Source: JACKFE01 sp050248735
GTDB lineage: Bacteria > Nitrospirota > Nitrospiria > Nitrospirales > UBA8639
Direction: 5' to 3'
Length of the DNA stretch: 64,000 nucleotides
NCBI GenBank assembly: GCA_050248735.1
Contig: JBFWRU010000013.1
Span: forward strand, 1-64,000
The stretch's first letter is position 1. The number at the start of each line of letters is the position of its first letter. Shown here piece by piece: positions 52,583 to 61,249 of the stretch. A model generated the notes under the pieces. The model saw nothing but the letters and a program-made list of their open reading frames with translations, searched no databases and was not told the DNA's origin. Made by a program: the position numbers and the translations under genes.

Positions 52583-54592
52583 ATGGATCTGCGGGATCTT
52601 GTTCGTCTGTGGTGCGTGAGGGCTCTGATTCCTGCTGCCATCTTTTTAGGACTCACGCGAATTGAACCGTTGAAGGCTGAGGTCGCAGCAGATTCTGAAC
52701 CTCCCGGTTTAACCGCCGAGGATTTTTCCGAAGCCCATCTTCGCCTGGGCGTCGATTTTTTTCTCACTGACCAATTGGAAATTGCTATTCGGGAGTTTCA
52801 AGAGGCTGTCCGGCAACGGCCCGGTTATGCCAAAGCCTATCATAATCTCGGTGTGACTCTGGCGAAAACCGGTGATCTTGCCGGAGCTGTTGTTGCCTGG
52901 TCCAAAGCCGAGCGCTTGGATCCGCAAGTGATATCTACCCGCTACAGAATGGCAGCTTTGGTGGCCTACAACTATGGGGTGTCCCTCTTGCACAACAAAC
53001 ATTTGCCTGGTGCCATGGATCAATGGCAGGAAGCCCTTCGTGTGCAGCCCGACTTGGTCGAAGCGCATTACGCGTTGGGAATGGGGTATGTGGCAGCCGG
53101 TAATCCGCTTCCGGCCCTGGCTCACTTCCGCCATGCGCAACATTGGGCTCCGGATTGGGGTAAGGCGTACGAAGGATTGGGGTTGGCCCATTACGAGTCT
53201 CATGATTATGGCCTGGCCCGCGAAGCATGGTTGCATGCGAAGGAGTTAACTCCTGGTGAGGCTGCCATCCATACTTACCTGGGCCTTCTGGCGGTGCAGG
53301 AAGGCAACTACCAACAGGCCATTGATTATTCCCGGCAAGCCCTGAAACTCCAGCCCGAACTGGCTTCAGCGCACTTCAACCTGGGAATGGCTCTGTTCCG
53401 AAAGGGAGAAGAGCTGGCCAGCTTGGAATCGCTGGAAAATGCATGGAAATTAGATCCATCGTTGACCGCTGCTCCCCTATTAATGGGAGTGGTGAAAAGT
53501 CATCAGGGCCATTGGTCGTCTGCCGCTACGCTCTGGCGGAATGCATTGCAGCAGAATCCATCGAATCCTGAACGTATGTGGTTGCGATTCAATCGCGGGG
53601 TAGCTCTGAGCATGATAGGCAATGCTCAGGAGGCCGCCTCAGAGTTTCGCCTGTTGATTGAGGACCAACCCGAATGGATTCCAGGATGGACTCAGCTGGG
53701 GCACGTTTATATGGTTCTCCATCAATGGGAGCAGGCCTCAAAGGTTTTTCAGCGAGCCGTCGAGTTGGATCCCAAATCGGGAAATCTCCACTATGTGTTG
53801 GGCCGAACCCTGACCGAACAAGGTCGATTGAGTGAGGCTGAGCAGGCCTTTCACCATGCCGTGGAGATGGAACCTTTGTTCATGGAAGCTCGATATCAGC
53901 TGGGGCTGGTCCTGCGAGCCCAGAACCGCCAGAAGGAGGCGGTGGAAGAATTGCGTGTGGCTGCGGAGGGTGGTTCCCTGCAGGCTCAAGGCTTATTGGC
54001 TTCCATGTATGCCAATGGGAGCGGGGTGGATCGCAATCTTCCTCTGGCGATGTTGTGGTGGTTTGGGGATGCTCAGGGAGTGGAGGGAGCGACTGACCGG
54101 TCAGGTGGGCACCAGGAACTATCTCGTTTGCGAGGGGAATTGTTTGGGTCGCGATTGTCGGAGGCCGACCAGCAGGATGTGCTCACAGGCTTTGCGCTCA
54201 TTCGACAAAAACTCACACAGCCCGATTCTTCCCCCTTCTTTTCCTCCAGTATGATGAACGGTGAAACCAACTGGCAGTCGCTTCAGCCTTCAGATACCGT
54301 TCTTCCATGGGTTATCCAAATGGGGTTGGCACTGGATGGGCGAGCGCAGGAAACCTTGGCCAGGTGGTATCAGCAGGGAAGTTCAGGGGAGGGGGGGCAA
54401 GTTTACCGTCGCATTCAAGACTATTTCCTGCAGACCGGAAAAGAAGGGAACGTCCATTCCTGTCGGGTGATTCAACGTCAGATCCATGGCCACCCAACCT
54501 CCTCATTACCGCGTATATCGGCATTGGAAACCGTCGGACGTAACTGTCAAGCTGTGCCCGTGGTCCCACAACTCACTCAGCAGAAGTCCTGA
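52583..54592 (+). CDS. Exported TPR-repeat protein
   Basis: A 669-aa protein from the ATG at 52583 (AGGAG 7 nt upstream). A signal segment (LIPAAIFLGLTRIEPLKAEV) is followed by at least ten tetratricopeptide units between residues ~55 and ~450, for example AIREFQEAVRQRPGYAKAYH, AMDQWQEALRVQPDLVEAHY, ASKVFQRAVELDPKSGNLHY, AEQAFHHAVEMEPLFMEARY. Near residue 470 a Sel1-like unit occurs (LQAQGLLASMYANGSGVDRN). The last 150 residues are less regular. The stop TGA overlaps the ATG of the CHASE2-sigma-54 gene (TGATG), so the two proteins are made together; the TPR protein may be its periplasmic partner. Confidence 0.88.
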   Translation: MDLRDLVRLWCVRALIPAAIFLGLTRIEPLKAEVAADSEPPGLTAEDFSEAHLRLGVDFFLTDQLEIAIREFQEAVRQRPGYAKAYHNLGVTLAKTGDLAGAVVAWSKAERLDPQVISTRYRMAALVAYNYGVSLLHNKHLPGAMDQWQEALRVQPDLVEAHYALGMGYVAAGNPLPALAHFRHAQHWAPDWGKAYEGLGLAHYESHDYGLAREAWLHAKELTPGEAAIHTYLGLLAVQEGNYQQAIDYSRQALKLQPELASAHFNLGMALFRKGEELASLESLENAWKLDPSLTAAPLLMGVVKSHQGHWSSAATLWRNALQQNPSNPERMWLRFNRGVALSMIGNAQEAASEFRLLIEDQPEWIPGWTQLGHVYMVLHQWEQASKVFQRAVELDPKSGNLHYVLGRTLTEQGRLSEAEQAFHHAVEMEPLFMEARYQLGLVLRAQNRQKEAVEELRVAAEGGSLQAQGLLASMYANGSGVDRNLPLAMLWWFGDAQGVEGATDRSGGHQELSRLRGELFGSRLSEADQQDVLTGFALIRQKLTQPDSSPFFSSSMMNGETNWQSLQPSDTVLPWVIQMGLALDGRAQETLARWYQQGSSGEGGQVYRRIQDYFLQTGKEGNVHSCRVIQRQIHGHPTSSLPRISALETVGRNCQAVPVVPQLTQQKS

Positions 54593-57168
54593 TGACCATA
54601 CAGTTAAAAACCATTTTGATAGCATGCGGCTTTGCACTGGGTGGAACCCTTTCCGGTTTCGGTTCGGCGCATCTCTTTCCCCAACTGGAGGAGGTATTCC
54701 TAAAGAGTCAAGTGCCTTTTCTGTCGGGCAGTCCGGGGAGTTCCCGTCTGGTCATGGTGACACCGCCTTCCGGCTCGAACCGGCTATGTTCCGACGGTCG
54801 TTGGCATCCAGAGGAGTTTGAAGCGATGATCCTGGCTATGAACCAGGCGGGTGCCTCCGTTGTGGCCTCTTTCGAAGATTTTTCTCGGTCTTCCGGTTCC
54901 GGTTGTGGAGACCTGGGTAGTTTGGCCCGTTTGGCGGAAACCACCAAGCGTGTGGGCAATGTGCTATATCCCGCCTCGGCGTCAGCCATGCTTCAGGATG
55001 CCGCTACGGGGGTGGGGGGCGTGAGCCTTTCCTCCGAAAAAGATAACCCTTTCATGGCTGTCACTCTGTCATCTCCAACCGATTCGAACAAGGTTCTCCC
55101 TATGGGGTTGGCGGCGGCTGCCCTAGTCATGAGCCGTGAACATTATCCGGCATCTTTACCGTATCCAGGCGGTCGTCTCTTTTTTTCTGGCTCTCTCTCC
55201 CCGGATTTTCCGGTACAGACCTTTGGAACAGTTAAAGATCTGTGGCAGGCTGGGGATATTGATCGTTTAACCAAACTCTTTCAAGGAAAGATTGTGCTCG
55301 TGTCGGCCAGGGATTTTCCTGCACCTTTTTCCTCAGGCGTTGTTGGCGACCCTCACGTTCAACATGCTCAACTTGCTCATGCCGCATTAACCGGTTCCTG
55401 GCTCTCCGTGGTGCCGATAGATGTGGCCATGGCATTCACCATGCTCCTGGCATTGGTTTTGGCTTTTTTCATACTTCAACCCCGACGGAAAAACTCTTTC
55501 ATGTGGCCAGGCCTTGCCGGGGTTCTTTGCAGTCTCGTGGCCCTTGCGATACTTCCTCACATTGGATGGTTGTGGCCGATGGCGGGGACAATCATGAGCG
55601 TGAGTTTCACAGCCTCGGGATCCTTGATTTGGAGGGCGTTTCATACCCAGGCCAATTTTCAAGCACGGATTCATGAAAGCCAGGAGAAGCTGATGCACTT
55701 GAAAGATGAATTGATTGAAAAGCAACAACACGTGCGGGCATTGGAATCGAAATTGGAAGCAGTTCGATCGGAAGCCCATGAATCGGTCTCCGTGATTTCG
55801 GGATTGTATGAGTCGCAGGACGCCATCTTCCGCCAGCTTCAAGATTCTGAAGAGGCAGTCGCGAGCACTCAGAATCGAATTCGCGATCTGCAAGAAGAGT
55901 TGGTTGCTCTTCGTCAGCAATTACCGGCTTCGTTAACGAGAAAGAACGGGGCCACAGACCCTGATCGCCAATCATTAATGCAGGAATGTGCAAGGTTTAA
56001 CCTTCTGACCAAAGACCCCAAGTTGTTGGAGCTGTTCGAACGCCTTAAAAAGGCATCCATGACTCACAGTCCCATCCTGTTGTTGGGTGAAACCGGAACA
56101 GGAAAAGAAGTCTTTGCCAGGGCGGCCCATGCACTCAGTCCTCGTCGGTCTGGGCCGTTTGTGTCCGTCAATATGGCGGCCATTCGTCCTGAATTATTTG
56201 AAGGGGAATTATTCGGACATGTAAAGGGCGCATTTACGGGAGCGGTGGGTCGGATGGGACTGTTACAATCGGCTCATGGAGGAACGCTCTTTTTAGACGA
56301 AGTGGGTGAGTTGCCCCCTGATGTTCAGGCCAAATTGCTGCGAGTATTGGAAGATGGGTCCTTCTACCGGGTTGGCGATAGTCGGATAACCACGGTTGAT
56401 GTGCGGATTGTGGCGGCGACGAATCGAAAGCTGGAAAAAGATATTGAAGCCAGCCGCTACCGGGAAGATTTGTACTATCGATTGCGGAGCATCGTGTTGA
56501 CGTTGCCTCCCTTGCGTGAGCGTGTTCCGGAAGATCGTCTGCTTTTGGCCCAGTCATTTCTTGAAACCTTTGGGGATCAGAAAGGTCTGGATCCGTTGCG
56601 TATGACCCAGGGAGCCATTGATGCCATATTGGCCTATCGATGGCCCGGGAATGTTCGGGAACTCCGTCAAACCATCGCTCAGGCTGTTGCACTGACAGAT
56701 GAGTCGGTCATTGCCGAACCCAATCTTCAATTGCCCACGTCTCAGAGCACGATAACGGCCGGCAATGCCCATGGGCAGGATGATCCAGATCGATCAGAAG
56801 ACATCCTGGTGTTGCAGTGCCTTCGCCGCCATCGGTTCGATATGCAGGCCACTGCCAGGGAATTGGGATGGGATCGGAGCACTGTCACTCAACGTTTAAA
56901 AGGACTGGGGTTTCAGGCTCTGGTTGAACATCATCGGGATGTGCACGAGGCAGCGCGATCGCTGGCAGGGGATGAGGATTTGATACGGGTGGTTGAGGGA
57001 CGGTTGCGGGAATATGAGAAAAACCTACTTCCCACCTCCAAGCACTATCACAGCGTCGAGGAAGCTATCGCTGACTGCCGGAAGCGATTCCGGAACCTCC
57101 CGGAACGGCATTTTCCGGCAGTCGAGCGCCTGATTCAGGAACGATTGGCCACACCGTCATCGTCTTAA
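54592..57168 (+). CDS. Membrane-anchored sigma-54 activator with a CHASE2-like sensor
   Basis: An 858-aa protein. Residues ~1-270 form an extracytoplasmic sensor opened by a first membrane helix; the end of this part (LFQGKIVLVSARDFPAP, HAQLAHAALTGSWLS) fits CHASE2. Two or three membrane helices follow (~273-347), then a coiled coil (~350-450). The AAA+ domain has Walker A GETGTGKE (~500), the sigma-54 contact loop GAFTGA (~545), Walker B GGTLFLDE, and NVRELRQTI. A helix-turn-helix (ATARELGWDRSTVTQRLKGL) lies near residue 755, and ~85 further helical residues close the protein. No receiver or kinase domain, so sensing may act directly on the ATPase. Coupled to the TPR gene. Confidence 0.88.
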   Translation: MTIQLKTILIACGFALGGTLSGFGSAHLFPQLEEVFLKSQVPFLSGSPGSSRLVMVTPPSGSNRLCSDGRWHPEEFEAMILAMNQAGASVVASFEDFSRSSGSGCGDLGSLARLAETTKRVGNVLYPASASAMLQDAATGVGGVSLSSEKDNPFMAVTLSSPTDSNKVLPMGLAAAALVMSREHYPASLPYPGGRLFFSGSLSPDFPVQTFGTVKDLWQAGDIDRLTKLFQGKIVLVSARDFPAPFSSGVVGDPHVQHAQLAHAALTGSWLSVVPIDVAMAFTMLLALVLAFFILQPRRKNSFMWPGLAGVLCSLVALAILPHIGWLWPMAGTIMSVSFTASGSLIWRAFHTQANFQARIHESQEKLMHLKDELIEKQQHVRALESKLEAVRSEAHESVSVISGLYESQDAIFRQLQDSEEAVASTQNRIRDLQEELVALRQQLPASLTRKNGATDPDRQSLMQECARFNLLTKDPKLLELFERLKKASMTHSPILLLGETGTGKEVFARAAHALSPRRSGPFVSVNMAAIRPELFEGELFGHVKGAFTGAVGRMGLLQSAHGGTLFLDEVGELPPDVQAKLLRVLEDGSFYRVGDSRITTVDVRIVAATNRKLEKDIEASRYREDLYYRLRSIVLTLPPLRERVPEDRLLLAQSFLETFGDQKGLDPLRMTQGAIDAILAYRWPGNVRELRQTIAQAVALTDESVIAEPNLQLPTSQSTITAGNAHGQDDPDRSEDILVLQCLRRHRFDMQATARELGWDRSTVTQRLKGLGFQALVEHHRDVHEAARSLAGDEDLIRVVEGRLREYEKNLLPTSKHYHSVEEAIADCRKRFRNLPERHFPAVERLIQERLATPSSS

Positions 57169-57674
57169 GCCGGGATAAACTTCAATGCCGCCGAATTGAT
57201 GCAGTACCGCAATCCGGTAGGAGGCGGACCGTCATCGAAGAGATGACCCTGGTGGCCTTCGCATCGTGCGCAATGGACTTCTGTCCTAGGATAGATCAAC
57301 TTCCAATCCGTTCTGGTTTCGATCACCTTTTCGGAAATCGGTTGCCAAAAACTGGGCCATCCCGTTCCACTATCGAATTTGGCTTCCGAAGAAAACAGTG
57401 GCAAGGCGCAACCGGCGCATTGATAGATGCCTGGGGCCTTGTTGTGGTCATATTCATTGGCGAAGGGACGTTCCGTCGCCTCATGCCGCAAAACCTGATA
57501 TTGCATGTCGGTCAGCAAGGCTTTCCATTCTGCATCCGTTTTGGTGATTTTTTGTATTTCCCCATCCGTGGGGATGGGATTTGGAGCCGCCATTGAGACG
57601 CCCAGGGACTTCCCCAGCCACCCCAAGCCGAACGCGAGACCGACTTTCATGAGATTCCTCCTATTCAACGACAT
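57165..57674 (-). CDS. msrB: Peptide-methionine (R)-S-oxide reductase with a Tat-type signal
   Basis: A 169-aa enzyme reducing methionine-R-sulfoxide in proteins. The catalytic Cys is in RYCINSAAL, the zinc pairs are CAGC and CARC, and FDSGTGWPSFWQP and EVHCARCEGHQGH fit the family. The N terminus NRRNLMKVGLAFGLGWLGKS has the twin-arginine pattern with a hydrophobic core and cleavage near VSMAAP, so export by Tat is predicted. AAGGAGGAG precedes the ATG. It ends 4 nt inside the end of the sigma-54 gene (convergent overlap). Confidence 0.94.
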   Translation of the reverse strand: MSLNRRNLMKVGLAFGLGWLGKSLGVSMAAPNPIPTDGEIQKITKTDAEWKALLTDMQYQVLRHEATERPFANEYDHNKAPGIYQCAGCALPLFSSEAKFDSGTGWPSFWQPISEKVIETRTDWKLIYPRTEVHCARCEGHQGHLFDDGPPPTGLRYCINSAALKFIPA

Positions 57675-57944
57675 ACCCTCCTCCTTTCATCGTCCACTTG
57701 TTCTTGAGCCAGTCAAAAAGCTGAGAAGGGGGCACAATTCCGACCCTTTCAACCTAACACTTCAGTCATCGATGGTCTACAATATGTTACAGAAATTCGA
57801 GAAATCCTTTGACTGATCCTTTATAAATTTTTACACTGTAGAAGAGGGAAGATAAGTGGGCAACGGAACAGAAGTTTTCCGGAAAATGTAGGTATAAGTG
57901 TTCTGCATCCAGAGATTCACCGTCAGCTGAAAGAAGGAGTGTCT
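57675..57944. other. Divergent intergenic region (msrB / hibernation factor)
   Basis: About 270 nt between divergent genes. It holds the promoter listed at 57809-57837 and otherwise AT-rich DNA without features I can support. Confidence 0.45.
57809..57837 (+). promoter_or_regulatory. Probable sigma-70 promoter of the hibernation-factor gene
   Basis: -35 TTGACT (57809-57814), 17-nt spacer, -10 TACACT (57832-57837). The leader would be ~100 nt. A match to consensus only; not proof. Confidence 0.45.
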
Positions 57945-58322
57945 ATGGCCGAACAAACCGTGGATTTAAAGATCGAAAGCCGAAATGTAGGGATGACGCC
58001 ACGTTGGAAGACCGAAATTGAAAAGCGGGTAGCCGCCCTGGAAACCGATAAAATTCACCTGACCCATGCACGAGTCACTCTCACGAAAAATGCGCACCAC
58101 AAAAAAGGAGCCGATAACGCGGAAGCGCTGGTCGTAGTCACCCTTCCCCGTCGACGGACGGTCACGGCCCGCAAGGAATCGAAAACATTCGAAGAAGCCA
58201 TTCGAGCAGCCTTTGCCGCCGTCGAACACGAGTTGGATAAGATCGAAGAAAAGCGTCTGGCACGATCCGCAAAAGCCGCTGCCCAAAAAGTGGCCCAAGC
58301 CGCTCTGCAGGTAGAGTCATGA
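57945..58322 (+). CDS. Ribosome hibernation-promoting factor-like protein (HPF/RaiA short form)
   Basis: A 125-aa protein with the S30AE/HPF fold: VDLKIESRNVGMTPRWKTEIEKRV, then THARVTLTKN, EALVVVTLP, and FEEAIRAAFAAVEHELDKIEEKR. It lacks the long C-terminal domain of long HPFs. Short forms bind the small subunit decoding centre and keep ribosomes inactive in stationary phase. AAGGAG lies 5 nt before the ATG at 57945. In many bacteria such genes sit near rpoN; here only the CHASE2-sigma-54 activator is close by. Confidence 0.8.
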   Translation: MAEQTVDLKIESRNVGMTPRWKTEIEKRVAALETDKIHLTHARVTLTKNAHHKKGADNAEALVVVTLPRRRTVTARKESKTFEEAIRAAFAAVEHELDKIEEKRLARSAKAAAQKVAQAALQVES

Positions 58323-58419
58323 CTTTTTAGGTTTCAACCGGGCTTCATGAAGGCCGGCTGGCATAAGCCCCCATTGGAATGGGGGATAATGGTATAGAGG
58401 GATAAAGACAGGCGAAGCC

Positions 58420-59847
58420 TTAGGGGAGTGTTGAATGGAGGAGTTCCCGTCCAGCTTGCATGATGTCTTTCAGGCGTTCCGGTGTCTTGGCTTCTCCATA
58501 ACACCGGACGACGGGTTCGGTCCCTGATGGACGGATGAGAAACCAGCTGCCATCAGAAAGGAGCAATTTACACCCATCCATTTTGTTCACTTTGCTGACC
58601 TCTATGCCGGCAAAAGTAGCCGGGGGATGTTCCACGACACGCTTGATTTGCTCCTGCATGGGCTCACTGGTCGTCAGATCCGTTCGTTGTGTGTAGAGAC
58701 CTCCAACCCGTTGGAATAAATCCGCCAGGAGTTCCTGAATCGTCTTACCGGTAAAGGCGACCATTTCTGCTACAAGGGCTCCAGCTAAGATGCCGTCTTT
58801 TTCCGGCACATGCCCTTGAATGGATAGTCCGGCACTTTCTTCACCGCCAAAGACCACTTCACCCTTGGATAACAGTTCACCGATAAATTTGAAGCCGACT
58901 GGGGTTTCATGAACCGTCAGGCCGTGATGAGCGGCCACGGCATCGATCAGGTGGGTGGTGGCCACCGAACGAGCCACGGCTCCCGACCATTGCCGGCTTT
59001 TAATGAGATAATCCAGGAGGACGGCCAGAATATTATTCGCTTGAATGTACGTGCCATCGGCATCCACGATGCCGAAGCGATCGCCGTCTCCATCCGTCGC
59101 CAACCCCAGGTTGGCCCCTTCCGTCCGAACCGTTTCTTGTAAGTCCTTGAGCGTTTCATCCGTGGGTTCCGGCCGGAGCCCCCCGAAGTAAGGATCACGC
59201 CAGTGATGCAGCACCGCCAGTTTCGCGCCGGACTGGCGAAGAAATTCGTCTAAATAATTTCGTGTGGTGCCATATAGCGGATCAAACACCACCCGGATTC
59301 GACCGTTGCGCAGCCTGTCTTGGTCCACCAGTTGTTGCAGGCTTTTTAAGTAGTCGGGCTGGGGATTAAAATACCGAACCATGCCTTCGGCCTTTGCCCG
59401 TTCCCAGGGAATCCATTTGATAAATTCGCCGTGCAGGAGGGGGAGGATCCGCAGTTCAATGGCTTTTGTGGTTTCAGGAAGGGCGGGGCCTCCCCAGGAG
59501 GGAGTGAATTTAATGCCGTTATATTCCGGGGGATTGTGACTGGCCGAAATGTTAATGCCTCCCGCCAGTTTCCTAGCCAGGACATGATAGGAAATTGTGG
59601 GAGTCGGGGTGTCCCGGTCGCACAACAGGCAGGGAATGCCATGGGCTGCCATGATTTCCGCCACGACTTTGGCAAAATGTTCCCCCAGAAAACGCGCATC
59701 ATATCCGATCAGAATGCCCTGCTGGGCGATTTTTTGTTGACGAAGGTATTGGGCGATGCCCTGACAGACGATCCGGATATTCCGAACCGTAAAATCGTCG
59801 GCCACAATGGCTCGCCATCCCGATGTTCCAAATTTAATAGTTTCCAT
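58420..59847 (-). CDS. Phosphoglucomutase/phosphomannomutase family protein
   Basis: A 475-aa alpha-D-phosphohexomutase. The N terminus IKFGTSGWRAIVADDFT, the phospho-serine loop ISASHNPPEYNGIKF (catalytic Ser), the metal loop LATDGDGDRFGIVD, the sugar loop GGEESAGLS, and the phosphate-binding RPSGTEPVVRCY are present in order. It interconverts hexose-1- and 6-phosphates in the cytosol; glucose, mannose or glucosamine specificity cannot be settled. Stand-alone; convergent with the hibernation-factor gene. Confidence 0.94.
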   Translation of the reverse strand: METIKFGTSGWRAIVADDFTVRNIRIVCQGIAQYLRQQKIAQQGILIGYDARFLGEHFAKVVAEIMAAHGIPCLLCDRDTPTPTISYHVLARKLAGGINISASHNPPEYNGIKFTPSWGGPALPETTKAIELRILPLLHGEFIKWIPWERAKAEGMVRYFNPQPDYLKSLQQLVDQDRLRNGRIRVVFDPLYGTTRNYLDEFLRQSGAKLAVLHHWRDPYFGGLRPEPTDETLKDLQETVRTEGANLGLATDGDGDRFGIVDADGTYIQANNILAVLLDYLIKSRQWSGAVARSVATTHLIDAVAAHHGLTVHETPVGFKFIGELLSKGEVVFGGEESAGLSIQGHVPEKDGILAGALVAEMVAFTGKTIQELLADLFQRVGGLYTQRTDLTTSEPMQEQIKRVVEHPPATFAGIEVSKVNKMDGCKLLLSDGSWFLIRPSGTEPVVRCYGEAKTPERLKDIMQAGRELLHSTLP

Positions 59848-60169
59848 GTTCGATTAATACTCGTTCCGAGAAGGGATGTCTTAGCACACAGGTCAATAAA
59901 CGGTTTGGTGTGTTAGTACGCAAACGAGTTACAGAATAGAAGATTTTTCCTCATTTGCCAATCGGATGGCTTGAGTTTTTTATGGCCTTCGGGAAATCAT
60001 TTGGGGGGCAACTATATCCGTTTTGAAATGTGTTCATTGACAATTTTCCTCAGGATTTAATGAATTGTGAGAAAGGAAGAGAAGTCATTATAACCGAAAA
60101 TTGCCTAAGTAGTGTAATAACTTGGGAAGGACTGAATGTCCGATGAAAATCACAATAAATTTCGTAGAA
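59848..60169. other. AT-rich spacer next to the SIR2-like gene
   Basis: About 320 nt, clearly more AT-rich than the neighbouring core genes. No frame or inverted repeat of note. With the SIR2-like gene it marks a ~1.4-kb compositional island. Confidence 0.4.
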
Positions 60170-61222
60170 TTATCTGGTTCTTTGCTCAATGATGTAATCA
60201 ATATCATTGTTGTCAAACGGCTTTTGTCGAACGGTCTTTCTTTCCTCAGGAACAAAACGATAGTTAGCAATATCCTCACCAGATGGGTTGATTATGACTG
60301 TCTGTCTTTGTATTGCACCCCAATCGTTTAAAGGCAGACTTTCTAAAAAAAGAAAACGCACAAAAAAGTCGTCCTCGCTTAAACTTAACCCAATGATATA
60401 AACATCACGCGAACACAAAAATGCTGCCGAAGGCCTGTCCCAAAGACTGGCTAATTTTCTTACCTCATAGGACTTGCCGATACCCGGCAATATTATAAAT
60501 GGCTGAACGAGAAATTTTGATGGATTTGTTCTCATTAACCAGTCGTTAGTCCGCCATGGTTCCGAATTCATTAATTCTTCTGAAAAAAATACAGGCTTTA
60601 TTCCAAAATTAGGTTCAAATCCTATGGATTGATATATTCTTAAATCTGGCGGTTCGTCATGGGGTAATGTCCAATTAATTGAACCGTGCATTTTTATTAT
60701 CCGAACAGTATTTTCATTTTCGGGATTGACCCAATCCAAATCAAATGGGTTGTAAGTATAATTCTTCCCAGCCACCTTCATGGCTTTTTCCAATAAGCAG
60801 TCCCAATTAAAAGTCATGACCAAGTCGTAACAATCAAGCTGTTTTGCAAATGCTAAATAGAGTTCGGGAATTGTTTTTGGAGTTATTTGTGAAATTTCCT
60901 TTGAAATGAAATATTTTAGGGTTAAAGTTTCTCTATCGCCTGCATCTGACCATCGTTCTCCACCCCCAAAATTGCGCATTTCAATGTAATGTAGAAAAGA
61001 GGAAAGTTTTGAAAAACCACCGGCATCAAGACATTGGTCGGATAGAGGGAGGTTATTTTCAAAGCATGTATGAGCAGAACTTTCTATCCTTTGATAAATG
61101 CCATTGCATTCTCTTCTCATACGTTCCAAAGCCCCAGAAAGAAGGCTATTGGTCATAGGAATTCCTGCGCTAACGGAAAAGCCAGCTCCGAGCACGAACA
61201 GGCGAGTTTTTTCTAATGACAT
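60170..61222 (-). CDS. SIR2-like domain protein, possible defence NADase
   Basis: A 350-aa protein from the ATG at 61222 (AGGTG upstream; GTG at 61231 possible). SIR2 hallmarks: the Rossmann start FVLGAGFSVSAGIP (residues 9-22), TFNWD (137-141) with the NAD-site Asn/Asp, KMHGSINW (177-184) with the catalytic His, and the closing YIIGLSLSEDDFF strand. It lacks the zinc-ribbon of protein deacetylases. This is the SIR2_2/SIR2-like type common in anti-phage proteins that destroy NAD+. No partner gene is visible: neighbours are a phosphohexomutase and exonuclease III. AT-rich codon use unlike its neighbours suggests recent transfer. Defence is inference. Confidence 0.75.
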   Translation of the reverse strand: MSLEKTRLFVLGAGFSVSAGIPMTNSLLSGALERMRRECNGIYQRIESSAHTCFENNLPLSDQCLDAGGFSKLSSFLHYIEMRNFGGGERWSDAGDRETLTLKYFISKEISQITPKTIPELYLAFAKQLDCYDLVMTFNWDCLLEKAMKVAGKNYTYNPFDLDWVNPENENTVRIIKMHGSINWTLPHDEPPDLRIYQSIGFEPNFGIKPVFFSEELMNSEPWRTNDWLMRTNPSKFLVQPFIILPGIGKSYEVRKLASLWDRPSAAFLCSRDVYIIGLSLSEDDFFVRFLFLESLPLNDWGAIQRQTVIINPSGEDIANYRFVPEERKTVRQKPFDNNDIDYIIEQRTR

Positions 61223-61249
61223 TTTCAACACCTATTGGTGTCGGGTCTA

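Noticed and set aside
58366..58388. CCCCCATT/AATGGGGG palindrome between the hibernation-factor and phosphohexomutase genes
   Set aside because: Stable hairpin but no T run on either strand, so I do not call a terminator.
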